From the NCBI RefSeq assembly GCF_001593285.1, contig NZ_CP012529.1, positions 2,852,001-2,916,000 of the forward strand: a stretch of 64,000 nt of DNA. Reading direction: 5' to 3'. Of this stretch, positions 37,193 through 47,077 are shown piece after piece. Each line of letters opens with the position of its first letter. Position 1 is the first letter of the stretch. Both the position numbers and the translations under genes were made by a program. The notes beneath the pieces are model-generated. The model saw nothing but the letters and a program-made list of their open reading frames with translations, was not told where the DNA came from and ran no database searches. Source of the stretch: Psychrobacter sp. P2G3 (GTDB lineage Bacteria; Pseudomonadota; Gammaproteobacteria; Pseudomonadales; Moraxellaceae).

Positions 37193-38206
37193 ATGACGGC
37201 ATCACCATCACCACGGCCAAACACGCCGTCATCAAGCGCGAAGACCGATGCAGCCTCATTATCAAATCCAGCAGCTGCCCCTTCAAAAGCAGATAATCCA
37301 AAGCAGTTACTGGCTGTCTATATCAAAGGGATGGCAATGGGCGCAGCTGATATCGTACCTGGCGTATCGGGTGGTACCATTGCACTGATTGCAGGTATTT
37401 ATGAGCGTCTTATTAATGCGCTTGGTAGCATTGGTCCGAGCCTTTGGCAAGTATTTCGTCAACATGGTGGCATCAAAGGTCTACTTGCCGTGTGGCGACA
37501 GGTCGATGCGACATTTTTATTATTCTTATTACTAGGTATTGCCACTAGCTTTGCTACTTTAGCAGGCCTTATCAAGAACTTACTAGACAATCAGCCATTG
37601 CTTATCTGGTCGTTTTTCTTTGGTTTAGTGGTCGCCACTGTCGTTATTTTATTGAGTGAGATTAAACGCTGGAATGCAGCGCGCACAGGGCTATTTATCA
37701 TTGGTATTGTGACAGCGGTAGTCATTAGTAACCTGCCGCTGCTTACCACTACTCCAAGCTTACCGTATTTATTCTTTGCAGGCGCCATTGCGATTTGTGC
37801 GATGATTCTACCGGGTATTTCTGGGTCATTCATCTTATTGTTGATGGGTGCTTATGATACGGTTTTAGAAGCGGTACATACTTTTAACCTTAGCGTCATC
37901 ATCACCTTGATGGCAGGTATGGCAACGGGGCTATTATTATTTACGCGGATGCTCAAGTGGTTATTGGCACGCTATTATCAAGCAACTTTGGCACTACTAA
38001 CTGGCTTTATCGCGGGCTCACTAGTTAAAGTATGGCCGTGGAAAGTAGACGCTTTGGGTACACTCAATAGTGATGCCATTAACAACGTTGCACCGTGGCA
38101 ATACCCTGCTGGCGCGCAGTGGCTCACGACATTAGGGCTGATGTTACTCGGTGCAATCTTAGTATCGGCGCTATCTTGGTGGGGCAACCGTACCAATCGT
38201 GTATAA
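37193..38206 (+). CDS. DUF368 family membrane protein
   Basis: Inner-membrane protein of the DUF368 family (PopT-like in recent literature, tied to polyprenyl phosphate recycling; the link is family-level only). The signature GAADIVPGVSGGTIALIAGI is near residue 55, and a second related segment (ILPGISGSFILLLMGAYD) marks the inverted repeat. About eight membrane helices are visible. A 40-residue polar Ser/Pro/Ala head precedes them. I choose the second ATG at 37193: AAAGG lies seven bases before it but directly abuts the first ATG at 37187. A terminator follows. Confidence 0.88.
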   Translation: MTASPSPRPNTPSSSAKTDAASLSNPAAAPSKADNPKQLLAVYIKGMAMGAADIVPGVSGGTIALIAGIYERLINALGSIGPSLWQVFRQHGGIKGLLAVWRQVDATFLLFLLLGIATSFATLAGLIKNLLDNQPLLIWSFFFGLVVATVVILLSEIKRWNAARTGLFIIGIVTAVVISNLPLLTTTPSLPYLFFAGAIAICAMILPGISGSFILLLMGAYDTVLEAVHTFNLSVIITLMAGMATGLLLFTRMLKWLLARYYQATLALLTGFIAGSLVKVWPWKVDALGTLNSDAINNVAPWQYPAGAQWLTTLGLMLLGAILVSALSWWGNRTNRV

Positions 38207-38266
38207 CCTATTAGCTTATCATTCAAGTTATTGATATAAATGTATTTTTAAAATTATTTATTTACT

Positions 38267-38298
38267 ATAAGCGCCCAGTATTGAGGCGCTTATTTTTA
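38267..38298 (+). terminator. Terminator of the DUF368 gene
   Basis: ATAAGCGCC pairs with GGCGCTTAT around a 9-base loop and is followed by five T. Confidence 0.85.
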
Positions 38299-38441
38299 TT
38301 GATTACTATCCTTTTTAATAAAATAACCGCTATAAACTAGACGACAACCGTTGTCGCAAAGTCGCCTCTCCCCCCTTCAGCTTTCCATGCTTAACTAGCA
38401 TAATAGTCTTATTGAAATTCACCTTATGAATAGCGAGATGA

Positions 38442-38831
38442 ATGATGTTTTTGACTATATTTTCTGTTGCTGGTGTAAAGATGTGGGGTGGTAGCGCTTT
38501 ACTTGGTTATGGCTTATTGGCAAGCTTTATCATTGCTATTGCTTTATCCTCGCAGCGTTGGCTACTATGGTATGTACTTGGTGGTATGGTATATTGGCTG
38601 AGCGTTGAAGTGTTACATAGTGCTTTAATGAATGGTTTTGGATTATCTGATTGGCATAGTTACGTAGTGGCCTTGGGTGTCAGCTGGTTGCCGCTAGCAG
38701 GTTGGGTTTTATATCGAGCGCTACGTTATGATGATGTTAGCCGGACAGTACAGCAAGAGCGCGAGCTGGCTGCTGCACGCTACGTTGAACATACTCCTAT
38801 CTATGATGATCACTATCAGCCGCGCTTCTAG
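38442..38831 (+). CDS. Hypothetical membrane protein
   Basis: Unrecognised 129-residue protein. Three to four membrane segments are visible (FLTIFSVAGVKMWGG, LLGYGLLASFIIAIAL, LLWYVLGGMVYWLSVEVL and VVALGVSWLPLAGWVLY), followed by a charged, Tyr- and Asp-rich tail of about 35 residues. The start is one of two adjacent ATG codons preceded by a weak GAGA ribosome binding site. A clear terminator after the stop supports a real transcription unit. Confidence 0.65.
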   Translation: MMFLTIFSVAGVKMWGGSALLGYGLLASFIIAIALSSQRWLLWYVLGGMVYWLSVEVLHSALMNGFGLSDWHSYVVALGVSWLPLAGWVLYRALRYDDVSRTVQQERELAAARYVEHTPIYDDHYQPRF

Positions 38832-38869
38832 AAGCAATGTTTTATTAAATATCATTTACTGTTACTCAC

Positions 38870-38894
38870 TGCGCCTAATATTGGCGCATTTTTT
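38870..38894 (+). terminator. Terminator of the 129-residue membrane-protein gene
   Basis: TGCGCC and GGCGCA pair around a 7-base loop and are followed by six T. Confidence 0.88.
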
Positions 38895-39199
38895 GACGCT
38901 TATGTTTGATAGAAATGTTTGATGGCAATGTGATGATATTCACTACAGCTTCTGAATTAGTAGCATATTGTCTATTATGAAGTTACATTTGCAAATCTGC
39001 AGCTGTAACAAGAATGTAGTTGGTTCAAGGTGTTGTTACATGATGTCTAATAGCTCCTACGCAACTACTAAAGTATTAAAGGTAGATGGTCGTTTATAAT
39101 TTACGTATATGATTGTCGTGAAAATTAATATAAAGTGGCGTTTATTCAACACCTACATTTTACACACTTATTCTTATACTCATTTTTAGGAGCCTGACT
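38895..39199. other. Intergenic region upstream of the SCP2-like gene
   Basis: About 305 A+T-rich bases. A short direct repeat (ATGTTTGAT) occurs twice near its left end. Otherwise only the ribosome binding site TAGGAG before the next ATG is evident. Confidence 0.45.
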
Positions 39200-39706
39200 A
39201 TGTTTACTATTCCTGTGTTAGATATCAAATCTGATCCATTAGACGTATTGCTAGCTGTGGTTGGCTATCGCCTATCCATGCTTGCTGATAGCGATAATGA
39301 AGACATCAAAAAACTGTTCGCTGATCGTAAAGTTACTATCGAGCTTGCCAGTGTTGAGTCTAACATCGCACGTCATTTTAGCTTTGATAATGGGAAGTTT
39401 AGTCAACGTAGTGGTCACGCTGATAAGCCAGATCTGACTATCAACTTTAAAGATTCAATGACTGGTGTTAAGCTTTTATCTAAAGGTGATCTTCCTGCCT
39501 TTATGACTGCTGTTCAAGAAGGCAACCTAAGTATAGAAGGCGATTACAGCTTAATGATGTGGTTCAACAAGCTTGCTAAGCATATCGTGCCTACTATGCC
39601 AGAAGAGTGCAAACCATACATTCAAAAAGCGAAACCTTATGCATATAAAGCGCAAAAGTTCGCTCATCACTGGATTGGTGTCGCTAAGCATAAAATTGGT
39701 AAATAA
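39200..39706 (+). CDS. SCP2 sterol-binding-domain-like protein
   Basis: A 168-residue cytoplasmic protein that looks like a bacterial SCP2 lipid-binding domain. Supporting segments are IARHFSFDNGKFSQRSG, PDLTINFKDSMTGVKLL and the hydrophobic GNLSIEGDYSLMMWF, the pattern of an SCP2 fold binding a lipid tail. The last 35 residues are basic with repeated Ala-Tyr-Lys pieces. The ligand and pathway are unknown; ubiquinone-related SCP2 proteins such as UbiJ/UbiT are possible relatives. Stands alone, with a hairpin before bioB. Confidence 0.7.
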   Translation: MFTIPVLDIKSDPLDVLLAVVGYRLSMLADSDNEDIKKLFADRKVTIELASVESNIARHFSFDNGKFSQRSGHADKPDLTINFKDSMTGVKLLSKGDLPAFMTAVQEGNLSIEGDYSLMMWFNKLAKHIVPTMPEECKPYIQKAKPYAYKAQKFAHHWIGVAKHKIGK

Positions 39707-39800
39707 TGCTCGGTAGCGTTATATGCCTAGAGAGATAGAGTTTGCAAATATCATTACAAACACTATCTGACAGCATTTTTAACAGTGCTCTGATTTTATA

Positions 39801-39839
39801 AAAAGGTTGCGGTATACTACGGTTACCGTAACCTTTTTT
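39801..39839 (+). terminator. Terminator between the SCP2-like gene and bioB
   Basis: AAAAGGTT-CGGTA pairs with TACCG-AACCTTTT around a 9-base loop with one mismatch and runs into six T. It lies only 70 bases before bioB, so a role in bioB control cannot be excluded. Confidence 0.8.
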
Positions 39840-39910
39840 ATTGTTTTATTAGTCAGTAACTATTTTAGTTTATCTGATTTTTTTCATATTACCCTAAAAG
39901 GATTTAACTC

Positions 39911-41083
39911 ATGGCAGGACTGCTTTCAATCAAAGAACCTAACCCACAAGCTGATGATAACTTCCAAGCTAGTAGTAACACTGATATTGGCTCAGACTCT
40001 ACCACCAGTTTTTTTTCTACGGATAGCTTAGCAACAGAAATCAAACCCTCACCGATCAAACACAGCCGTGAGCAGATTGCGCAGTTATTCGACTTACCGT
40101 TAATGGACTTATTATTACAAGCGCAAACGATTCATCGTCAAAATTTTAACGCTAATGAAGTGCAGATTAGTACTTTGCTATCGATTAAGACAGGAAATTG
40201 TCCTGAAGACTGTGGTTACTGTTCGCAATCAGGTCATCACCGTGACAAAACCAAATTGCAGGCAGAAAAACGCTTAGAAGTTGATAAAGTTATCGCCGCA
40301 GCCAAACGCGCAAAAGCCAGCGGCTCATCGCGGTTCTGTATGGGTGCAGCATGGAAACATCCGAGCGCCAAAGACATGCCTTATGTGGTCGAGTTGGTTA
40401 AAGAAGTTAAGAGTTTGGGTCTTGAGACTTGTATGACGCTTGGTATGCTAAACCCTGATCAGGCAGCACAATTGGCCGATGCAGGGCTTGATTACTATAA
40501 TCATAATCTAGATACCTCGCGTCGCTACTATGAGCAAGTAGTCAGCACGCGTAGCTATGACGAGCGTCTTGATACAATAACGAACGTACGCGACTCAGGG
40601 ATTAATGTTTGTAGTGGCAATATCGTAGGTATGGGTGAAAGCCGTGACGACCGTATCGACTGGGTACATGAATTGCTTAAAATGCCCAAAGCACCCGAGT
40701 CTATTCCCGTTAACCTGCTCGTCCCTATTGCCGGTACACCAATCGGTGATAAAGTATTGGCAGATGGTGAGCTATCTGTGCTGGAATGGATTCGTACGAT
40801 TGCAGTAACGCGTATTTGCTGTCCAAGCAGTTATGTGCGCCTATCTGCTGGACGCGAAAGCCTATCCGATGCCGAGCAGGCTTTGGCGTTTATGGCAGGT
40901 GCCAATTCATTCTTTTATGGTGATAAGCTTCTGACGACAGGTAATGCCAGCCAATCTAATGATAATAGGCTAATGCGCGAGCTGGGCTTGACTGCGCAAT
41001 TCGCGGCACCAAGAGCACCCAAGCAACTGCCAGTTATAGATGCTATGAGCGGTCATCAATCGCAAGTAGTGTTGGCAGAATAG
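39911..41083 (+). CDS. bioB: Biotin synthase
   Basis: Radical SAM enzyme that inserts sulfur into dethiobiotin to make biotin. The [4Fe-4S] motif CxxxCxxC is Cys97, Cys101 and Cys104 in [16 protein letters not shown]. Other BioB hallmarks are YNHNLDTS and GMGESRDDR, and the Arg in [11 protein letters not shown] that binds the second cluster. The 390 residues are longer than the E. coli protein because of an N-terminal extension of about 45 residues rich in Ser and Asp. Ribosome binding site AAAGGA precedes the ATG. No other bio genes adjoin it. Confidence 0.96.
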   Translation: MAGLLSIKEPNPQADDNFQASSNTDIGSDSTTSFFSTDSLATEIKPSPIKHSREQIAQLFDLPLMDLLLQAQTIHRQNFNANEVQISTLLSIKTGNCPEDCGYCSQSGHHRDKTKLQAEKRLEVDKVIAAAKRAKASGSSRFCMGAAWKHPSAKDMPYVVELVKEVKSLGLETCMTLGMLNPDQAAQLADAGLDYYNHNLDTSRRYYEQVVSTRSYDERLDTITNVRDSGINVCSGNIVGMGESRDDRIDWVHELLKMPKAPESIPVNLLVPIAGTPIGDKVLADGELSVLEWIRTIAVTRICCPSSYVRLSAGRESLSDAEQALAFMAGANSFFYGDKLLTTGNASQSNDNRLMRELGLTAQFAAPRAPKQLPVIDAMSGHQSQVVLAE

Positions 41084-41187
41084 CTTAACGATGTGCTGCT
41101 ACCATTATCAATTAATCTGCGCTAAGCTTGCCGACGTTTATATATTACGCATATAAGTATTAAGAGACGAGACAACAAGAGAAAACT

Positions 41188-41622
41188 ATGGCAGATTATT
41201 TTAACTGGATTAAAGCGGCACATATTATTGCGGTGGTTTGCTGGTTTGCGGCGATCTTTTATCTACCGCGGCTTTTTGTCTATCATGCGATGAGTGACGA
41301 TCTTATTAGTCAAGAGCGCTTCATTGTGATGGAGCGCAAACTATATCGCGGTATCATGACTCCGTCAATGATAGCAACGTGGATTTTAGGTCTATGGATG
41401 GTAGGACTTGGCTGGGAAGTATATAAAACCCAAGGCTGGCTACATGTTAAGATTTTTCTAGTCATTTTGCTCTCAGCCTATCATGGCGCATGTGGATTTT
41501 ATCGGAGAAAACTAATTGATAATCCACACTATAAAACCCATAAATTTTGGCGCTGGTTTAATGAAGTACCAGTCTTTGCCTTAGTCATTATCGTCATTTT
41601 AGTGGTCGTTAAGCCCTTCTAA
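41188..41622 (+). CDS. hemJ: Protoporphyrinogen oxidase HemJ
   Basis: Four-helix inner-membrane protein of 144 residues that oxidises protoporphyrinogen IX to protoporphyrin IX in bacteria without HemG or HemY. The start MADYFNWIKAAHIIAVVCWF contains the conserved His12; YLPRLFVYH and the conserved Lys-Leu-Tyr (RKLYRGIMTPSM) follow. It lies 104 bases behind bioB on the same strand and might share its transcript. A strong terminator ends the unit. Confidence 0.92.
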   Translation: MADYFNWIKAAHIIAVVCWFAAIFYLPRLFVYHAMSDDLISQERFIVMERKLYRGIMTPSMIATWILGLWMVGLGWEVYKTQGWLHVKIFLVILLSAYHGACGFYRRKLIDNPHYKTHKFWRWFNEVPVFALVIIVILVVVKPF

Positions 41623-41673
41623 AACTTATTTAGAAAACTTAGTTAAATTGACAGCAATTCATACTTTAACAAT

Positions 41674-41714
41674 AAAAAGCGTCCGTCACTTTCATAAGTC
41701 ACGGACGCTTTTTT
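41674..41714. terminator. Terminator between hemJ and the NlpC-like gene
   Basis: A perfect 13-bp stem AAAAAGCGTCCGT/ACGGACGCTTTTT around a 14-base loop, flanked by A and T runs, usable from both convergent genes. Confidence 0.9.
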
Positions 41715-41820
41715 ATGGCTGTTTGCACGATAGCTTTTCTTGCAAAGAATGAATGAGAAGTAGTGATGAAAAAAATTAAATCCACTACCTAAATACTTTG
41801 CACTACCTAACTTGCCCTAC

Positions 41821-42726
41821 CTAAACAGTTGGACGCATGATTTGGTATACATTACTCAAATCATAAACTCGATAACGCGCTGGCTCGCGGCGGTTTTCAC
41901 CAGCATAGCTCAGTATAAGGGCTTGTTTAGCAGCTTCATCGACCCAGCCGACAAACAGGCCGCTATGCTCGACACCATTGTAGCCATGGTTGATATAATA
42001 GAGCCAGTCACCAACCTCAATCTCATTACTATTGGCATAAGGGCCTTGTCTATAAGCACCTTTATGTACCGTATCACGCGTTACTCCTGCCCGCTTAAAC
42101 ACCTCGTTTAGATAGTCCCAGCAGCCGCCTTGAATGATTGCACGCTCGTTGAGTGCCATCTTGCGTGCTGTACTTATCACCTCGCGTGCGGCCATACTAC
42201 TTTGATTTTCAGCGTTACTAAGTAATGGTAGATACTCACTATCGACGTTATCATAACTGCCCGATAAAAATGCAGGCAAGACGGTGGGCGCTTGTCGCTG
42301 TACTTCAGGATAGCGATAAGATGCCTTCGATACAGGCGCAGTTTGAGGCTGCTGACTATAACCATACGCATTCGACGTGGGCTGAGTGTCAAAGCTATTG
42401 TTATTAGTGTTGTTAATCGTTGAATAGTTAGTACGGGTACGCTGGATAGTCGAGCGTGTATTGATTTTGGCGCCAGGTACTGCCAGCTCAGGTTGAGCTG
42501 TTTTTTGTGCGATAAGGGCACTCATACTATCAGCATGCACATAACTTGCACTACTCAAAAATATTAATAATGCTGTGATGAATGCCTTTTTTATGGAAAT
42601 AAAATTTATAGAAACAGGCTTTGTAGAAGTGTCTTTTATAAAATTGGATGGGGTGGATAACGCCTTATGTAGTGGCGCTTTATATAATCGTACTTTATCT
42701 GAGGTAATAACCGACGATGGCGGCAT
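41821..42726 (-). CDS. Exported NlpC/P60- or CHAP-like cysteine peptidase
   Basis: A 301-residue protein with a probable peptidoglycan-hydrolase-like C-terminal domain. Candidate catalytic residues are Cys202 in GGCWDYLNEVFKRAG and His254 in EHSGLFVGW, the spacing and context of the NlpC/P60-CHAP fold. A hydrophobic segment at residues 46-64, followed by SYVHADS, looks like a Sec signal peptide with cleavage near 65. About 100 Asn/Ser/Thr/Gln-rich residues link it to the domain. The AAAGGAG site seven bases before the ATG at 42726 fixes the start, so some 45 residues precede the hydrophobic core, unusually many for a signal peptide. It could alternatively be a signal anchor. Confidence 0.7.
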   Translation of the reverse strand: MPPSSVITSDKVRLYKAPLHKALSTPSNFIKDTSTKPVSINFISIKKAFITALLIFLSSASYVHADSMSALIAQKTAQPELAVPGAKINTRSTIQRTRTNYSTINNTNNNSFDTQPTSNAYGYSQQPQTAPVSKASYRYPEVQRQAPTVLPAFLSGSYDNVDSEYLPLLSNAENQSSMAAREVISTARKMALNERAIIQGGCWDYLNEVFKRAGVTRDTVHKGAYRQGPYANSNEIEVGDWLYYINHGYNGVEHSGLFVGWVDEAAKQALILSYAGENRREPARYRVYDLSNVYQIMRPTV

Positions 42727-42899
42727 AACCAGCTCCTTTCAAGACAGCAACAAAATTTGCGATAACTGTGAAATTACTAGTTTCTAGTTATAAACTATTT
42801 AGGCAGGATGCTGCAAGCTTTATTCATGATTTTCAGATGACAGAAGGTATAAAAATAAAGACGAAAGGTAGGTTAAAAATAGTGAGTAAAAATAAACAA

Positions 42900-42930
42900 A
42901 GAAAAAGCCATCTGTTTAAAGATGGCTTTA
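42900..42930 (-). terminator. Terminator of the rph unit
   Basis: AAAGCCATCT and AGATGGCTTT pair around a 6-base loop; on the minus strand they lead into TTTCTTT. It lies 70 bases after the stop of the gene at 43002. Confidence 0.82.
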
Positions 42931-43001
42931 TCGTTTAAAGATTGTAGTCTAAAAATCGTTATATAAATAATTTCGTTCTAAAAACTTACATTCTAAAAAA
43001 T

Positions 43002-43493
43002 TTAGTCGCTATTCATTTTAATATTAACATGGCGCTTATTGAGCACTTGGCCTTCTAATATAGCTTTAGTTGCCTGCGCTTCTTGGACAGTGTCAAAACC
43101 ACTAATATGGTACTTGCGCACGTTATCTGCATTAATAATCTGGAGCTGCTCACCAAAGAGAGTGACTTTATCGCCATCGCTCAGATTGATATGCTCGCGG
43201 CGACCGTTATTGTCATGTACCAGCTCGCCTACGCGTACCCATAAGACACCACTGTTAATGTTACCGCTCATGGCTTTTTTACGCTGTTGCCGTTTTCGAT
43301 TAAAGATAAAACTACCTACAATCAGCAGGGCAAGCGCCCCAATCGCTAGGCGCTCTGGCAATAGGCTCATTGCCAACGCCACTGCTACGGCACCAATTAA
43401 CAACGCTGATCCAAACCAAAACAGACCATTGTCACCTGCTGGAGGCTGGCCTTGTAAGGTAATCTTGGCACCGTCATCAGTGAGCTTTAGCAT
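43002..43493 (-). CDS. Hypothetical protein with two membrane segments
   Basis: Unrecognised 163-residue protein. Two hydrophobic segments (GLFWFGSALLIGAVAVALAM and LAIGALALLIVGSFIF) form a hairpin near residues 23-65. A basic stretch (NRKRQQRKKA) suggests a cytoplasmic side, and the C-terminal 90 residues look like a soluble alpha/beta domain. The ribosome binding site AAAGGT precedes the ATG by nine bases. It begins 96 bases after rph ends, on the same strand, and both share one terminator, so it probably lies in the rph transcript. No function suggested. Confidence 0.7.
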   Translation of the reverse strand: MLKLTDDGAKITLQGQPPAGDNGLFWFGSALLIGAVAVALAMSLLPERLAIGALALLIVGSFIFNRKRQQRKKAMSGNINSGVLWVRVGELVHDNNGRREHINLSDGDKVTLFGEQLQIINADNVRKYHISGFDTVQEAQATKAILEGQVLNKRHVNIKMNSD

Positions 43494-43589
43494 GCATTCG
43501 TACCTTTGGTTGCGACCTATTGAGCGGCAAGTAAATCAAAAAGCTGTTCGTTGAGCAGCTCTTCGATGTCAGTGGATTCTTTCGTAAAA

Positions 43590-44306
43590 CTACCAGCCAA
43601 GCGCAGTTTGTTGCATCTTAATAAGCTCAGCAATACCCTTTTCAGCAAGGATTAGCATGTCATCAGCTTGAGCGCGGGTAAATGGCTTTTCTTCAGCGGT
43701 ACCCTGAAGCTCAATGAACTCACCTTTTTGCGTCATTACTACGTTCAGATCAGTATCACAGCTGGCATCTTCTTCATAGTTTAGATCTAGATAAGCTTCG
43801 CCATCTTTCATGCCGACAGAGACCGCAGCAACCAAACCAATCAATGGATCAGCTTTTAGTTTTTTGGTCTTTTGGATACTCTCAAGCGCATCGATCAAAG
43901 CAATAGCAGCACCAGTCACACTAGCGGTACGCGTGCCACCATCCGCTTGCAAGACATCACAATCAAGATAAATGGTATTTTCACCAAGCTTACTAAGATC
44001 AATCATGGCACGTAGGCTACGACCGATGAGGCGCTGAATCTCTTGGGTACGACCAGACTGCTTACCACGTGCCGCTTCACGCTGATTACGGGTATTGGTC
44101 GCGCGAGGTAGCATACCGTATTCAGCGGTAATCCAGCCTTTGCCTTTACCTTTTAACCAACGCGGAACACCTGACTCAACACTCGCTGTACACAATACTT
44201 TGGTATCGCCAAAGCTGACCAACACTGACCCTTCGGCATGCTTGGTATAGTGGCGCTCAAAGCTAATCGAACGAAGTTGGTTGAGCTCACGGTTATCAAT
44301 ACGCAT
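43590..44306 (-). CDS. rph: Ribonuclease PH
   Basis: Phosphorolytic 3'-5' exoribonuclease that trims tRNA precursors and other RNAs. The 238 residues match the family; the start [35 protein letters not shown] and the active-site stretch [20 protein letters not shown] are characteristic, and [20 protein letters not shown] covers the phosphate-binding arginines. It appears full length and intact. Confidence 0.97.
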   Translation of the reverse strand: MRIDNRELNQLRSISFERHYTKHAEGSVLVSFGDTKVLCTASVESGVPRWLKGKGKGWITAEYGMLPRATNTRNQREAARGKQSGRTQEIQRLIGRSLRAMIDLSKLGENTIYLDCDVLQADGGTRTASVTGAAIALIDALESIQKTKKLKADPLIGLVAAVSVGMKDGEAYLDLNYEEDASCDTDLNVVMTQKGEFIELQGTAEEKPFTRAQADDMLILAEKGIAELIKMQQTALGW

Positions 44307-44655
44307 AAAATTTCCTAGGACGATGTTATAAAAGCAGTGGTATAAAATAGTGATATAAAATAAAAGTAATCGTCTGCCAATGACTTGTTAAGCGGTGGTT
44401 TTTAATTAGTCGCCAATTAAAAAGCCGTTAATAATTGAATATTATGAACGGTAGCAGACTTAAAATCTGAGATATCCTAACGTGACAGCCACGCAATAGC
44501 AATATAAGTCATTGTTATTACGTGGTGATTTTGACAACAAACATAATCAGAGTAGAGCAAAATAAAGCTCAAATGAGGCAAGCTAAGATAACTTAACGAT
44601 ACCTAGACTTGTTCTATATTTTCAATGCAGGTCAGCATATCAAATAGCAAGAGCC
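44307..44655. other. Intergenic region fadD-rph
   Basis: About 350 A+T-rich bases between two genes on the minus strand. It should hold the rph promoter and the fadD terminator, but I see no clear hairpin or repeat. Confidence 0.45.
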
Positions 44656-46479
44656 TTATTCTAACCCTTCCATCTTACGTAACTCTTTACGCAATATTTT
44701 ACCCACGTTTGATTTTGGTAGCTCATCGACGAACTGGATATGGCGTGGACGTTTATAACCAGTCAGTTGTTTTTTGCCAAAATCGAGCAGCTCTTTTTCC
44801 GTAACATCGCCTTTTTTGACCACAAACAACTTAGGATCTTCACCGCGCTCATCATTCGGTATACCAATCGCACCGCACTCTACGATTGCTGGATGCTCAC
44901 TCATGGCTTCTTCAATCTCGTTCGGATAGACGTTAAAGCCAGAGACGATAATCATGTCTTTTTTACGGTCAACAATTTTAATGAAGCCTTTTTCGTCCAT
45001 GATGCCGATGTCACCCGTTTTTAGGTAACCGGTTGCGGTAAAGGTCTTGGCGGTCTCATCAGGACGATTTTGGTAGCCAATCATGACTTGCGGACCTTTA
45101 ACACAGATCTCACCGCGCTCACCGATAGCAACTTCGTTTTCTTCGTCGTCAATTAATACGATATCAGTACTTGATGCTGGAATACCAATTTTGCCAGTAA
45201 ATTCTGCAATGGTCATTGGGTTAAAGGCAACCACTGGAGAAGTTTCAGACAGACCATAACCCTCTACAATAGGCAGACCAGTGATTTTATGCCATTCTTT
45301 GGCCACGCTTGGCAATACTGACATACCGCCGCCGATAGCCGCTTTGAGGTTTGAGAAATCCAATTTAGCAAAGCTATCTTTTTGTACCAAGCCATTAAAC
45401 AAGGTATTCACTGCAGGAATAAATGATGGCTTATATTTATCCATCTCTTTAATGAGACCATCTAAATCACGTGGATTTGGAATCAATAAGCCTGCAAAGC
45501 CTTGATACATACCATACATACCGCAGACCATAAACGAGAACACATGATATAACGGTAAAGCCGTCAAAATCACATCGTCACTATTGATATCGTCTTCAAA
45601 AGCGCTGTTAATTAGTACGCTAATCTGTAGCATGTTGGCCACTAGGTTACCGTGAGACAGCATAGCGCCCTTGGCCACACCAGTCGTACCACCAGTATAT
45701 TGTAATAAAGCCACATCACTTAGCGACAAATCTGGACGCTGGTATTTACTTGCAGATACCGCGCCTAACGCCTGCTTAAAGCTAGTGCTATTTGGCAAAT
45801 TATAAGATGGAATCATCTTTTTGATATGGCGTGCGACTAGATTGACCACTACCCCTTTGACTGAGCCCAGCATGTCACCAATCTTACAGACAATCACATG
45901 CTCAACTTGGCCTTTATCTTCAGCGTCTTGATAAGTTTTAGCAAAGTTTTCGACGATAAATAATGCTTTTGCTCCGCTGTCATGCAGCTGATGTGATAGC
46001 TCACGGCTGGTATAGAGCGGATTGACGTTGACTAATACCATACCTGCGCGGATGATACCGAGCATGACGATAGGATACTGCAAAATATTGGGCATCATTA
46101 CCCCAACTTTGTCACCTTTAACCAATCCTAATGATTGTAGGTAGCTGGCGATTTGACGACTATATAAATCTAATTGCTTAAAGGTAATTGACGAGCCCAT
46201 ACAGATATAAGCAGTTTTTTGCCCGTAACGACGAAAATTTCGCTCAAATACTTCCAGCAAAGAGGTCTCATCATCGGGCATATCAATAGTCGCATCGATA
46301 CCATAACGCTCATAAGCGTCAAGCCATGGTCTATCACTTGGGATAGTAGGCATGGTAGGAAACACAGTCATATCCGACATTATTTGTGCGTCTTTATGCG
46401 CATGGTTTTCACCACTGTTAGCAGGCGCTTGGTCTGGCGTGTTTTTATTAGTACCGCTGTTGTTGGCATTGTCAGTCAT
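44656..46479 (-). CDS. fadD: Long-chain fatty acid-CoA ligase (FadD, copy 1)
   Basis: Membrane-associated acyl-CoA synthetase that activates long-chain fatty acids with ATP and CoA. The AMP-binding P-loop is YTGGTTGVAKGAMLSHGN, followed by EGYGLSETSPV and the C-terminal TGDIGIMDEKGF, DRKKDMIIVSGFNVYPNE and KSNVGKILRKELR with the catalytic lysine. The 607 residues include a polar head of about 45 residues. TAGGAAA precedes the ATG at 46479. A second FadD gene lies about 600 bases upstream on the same strand, with a terminator in between, so they are separate units. Confidence 0.93.
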   Translation of the reverse strand: MTDNANNSGTNKNTPDQAPANSGENHAHKDAQIMSDMTVFPTMPTIPSDRPWLDAYERYGIDATIDMPDDETSLLEVFERNFRRYGQKTAYICMGSSITFKQLDLYSRQIASYLQSLGLVKGDKVGVMMPNILQYPIVMLGIIRAGMVLVNVNPLYTSRELSHQLHDSGAKALFIVENFAKTYQDAEDKGQVEHVIVCKIGDMLGSVKGVVVNLVARHIKKMIPSYNLPNSTSFKQALGAVSASKYQRPDLSLSDVALLQYTGGTTGVAKGAMLSHGNLVANMLQISVLINSAFEDDINSDDVILTALPLYHVFSFMVCGMYGMYQGFAGLLIPNPRDLDGLIKEMDKYKPSFIPAVNTLFNGLVQKDSFAKLDFSNLKAAIGGGMSVLPSVAKEWHKITGLPIVEGYGLSETSPVVAFNPMTIAEFTGKIGIPASSTDIVLIDDEENEVAIGERGEICVKGPQVMIGYQNRPDETAKTFTATGYLKTGDIGIMDEKGFIKIVDRKKDMIIVSGFNVYPNEIEEAMSEHPAIVECGAIGIPNDERGEDPKLFVVKKGDVTEKELLDFGKKQLTGYKRPRHIQFVDELPKSNVGKILRKELRKMEGLE

Positions 46480-47077
46480 AACTTTTCCTAAGTACTACAA
46501 TTAAAGACGTAGAATAATATAATGATGATACGAATACTGGATTTATGAATAATTATTTGTGAACATAAAGTCATTAGAATGCAGATAATAAATATAAATC
46601 ACTGAAAATTTCTCATTGTTAAGCATGAAAAATCGGATGTTAGAGATAGGTAACCTAAATAGTTATTAGTATCTACGAGCCTACATATTGCTTATAAATA
46701 ACTTTATATGAATCTACTTAGTTACTCTAATAGGTGATAATAATAACTAATGTCTGCCCTGTTGCCTACGTCCGTACTATAACAGTTTTGCTAAAAAGTC
46801 TCCATAATTGCATGTAGATAGAACGCTGTACCCTATTATTAGAATGCCTTTCATCACCCTAATTCACAGTTATACTATAATTAAACCTCACTGAAAATTG
46901 ACAATAAAAAATGATAAGACCGTATGTAAACGGCCTTATCATTACTGGTATCAATAGTACTGCTTTAATATAAGCTTTTAAACCATACTCTTTAACGCAA
47001 ATGCTTTAACTTATATGCTCTAGCTAAAAGCCATTATCATAAAGCTAAACATTTAAGCACCATTCAAGACTTTAGTA
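46480..47077. other. Intergenic region between the two fadD genes
   Basis: About 600 bases. It holds the terminator of the upstream fadD (46905-46943, see separate entry) and presumably the promoter of the downstream one. No gene or repeat seen. Confidence 0.5.
46905..46943 (-). terminator. Terminator of fadD copy 2
   Basis: AATGATAAG-CCGT pairs with ACGG-CTTATCATT (one A-C mismatch) around a 6-base loop and leads into six T on the minus strand. Confidence 0.85.

Noticed and set aside
39801..39911. BirA-type operator before bioB
   Set aside because: The hairpin arms do not match the BirA consensus (TTGTAAACC type); it has the form of an ordinary terminator.
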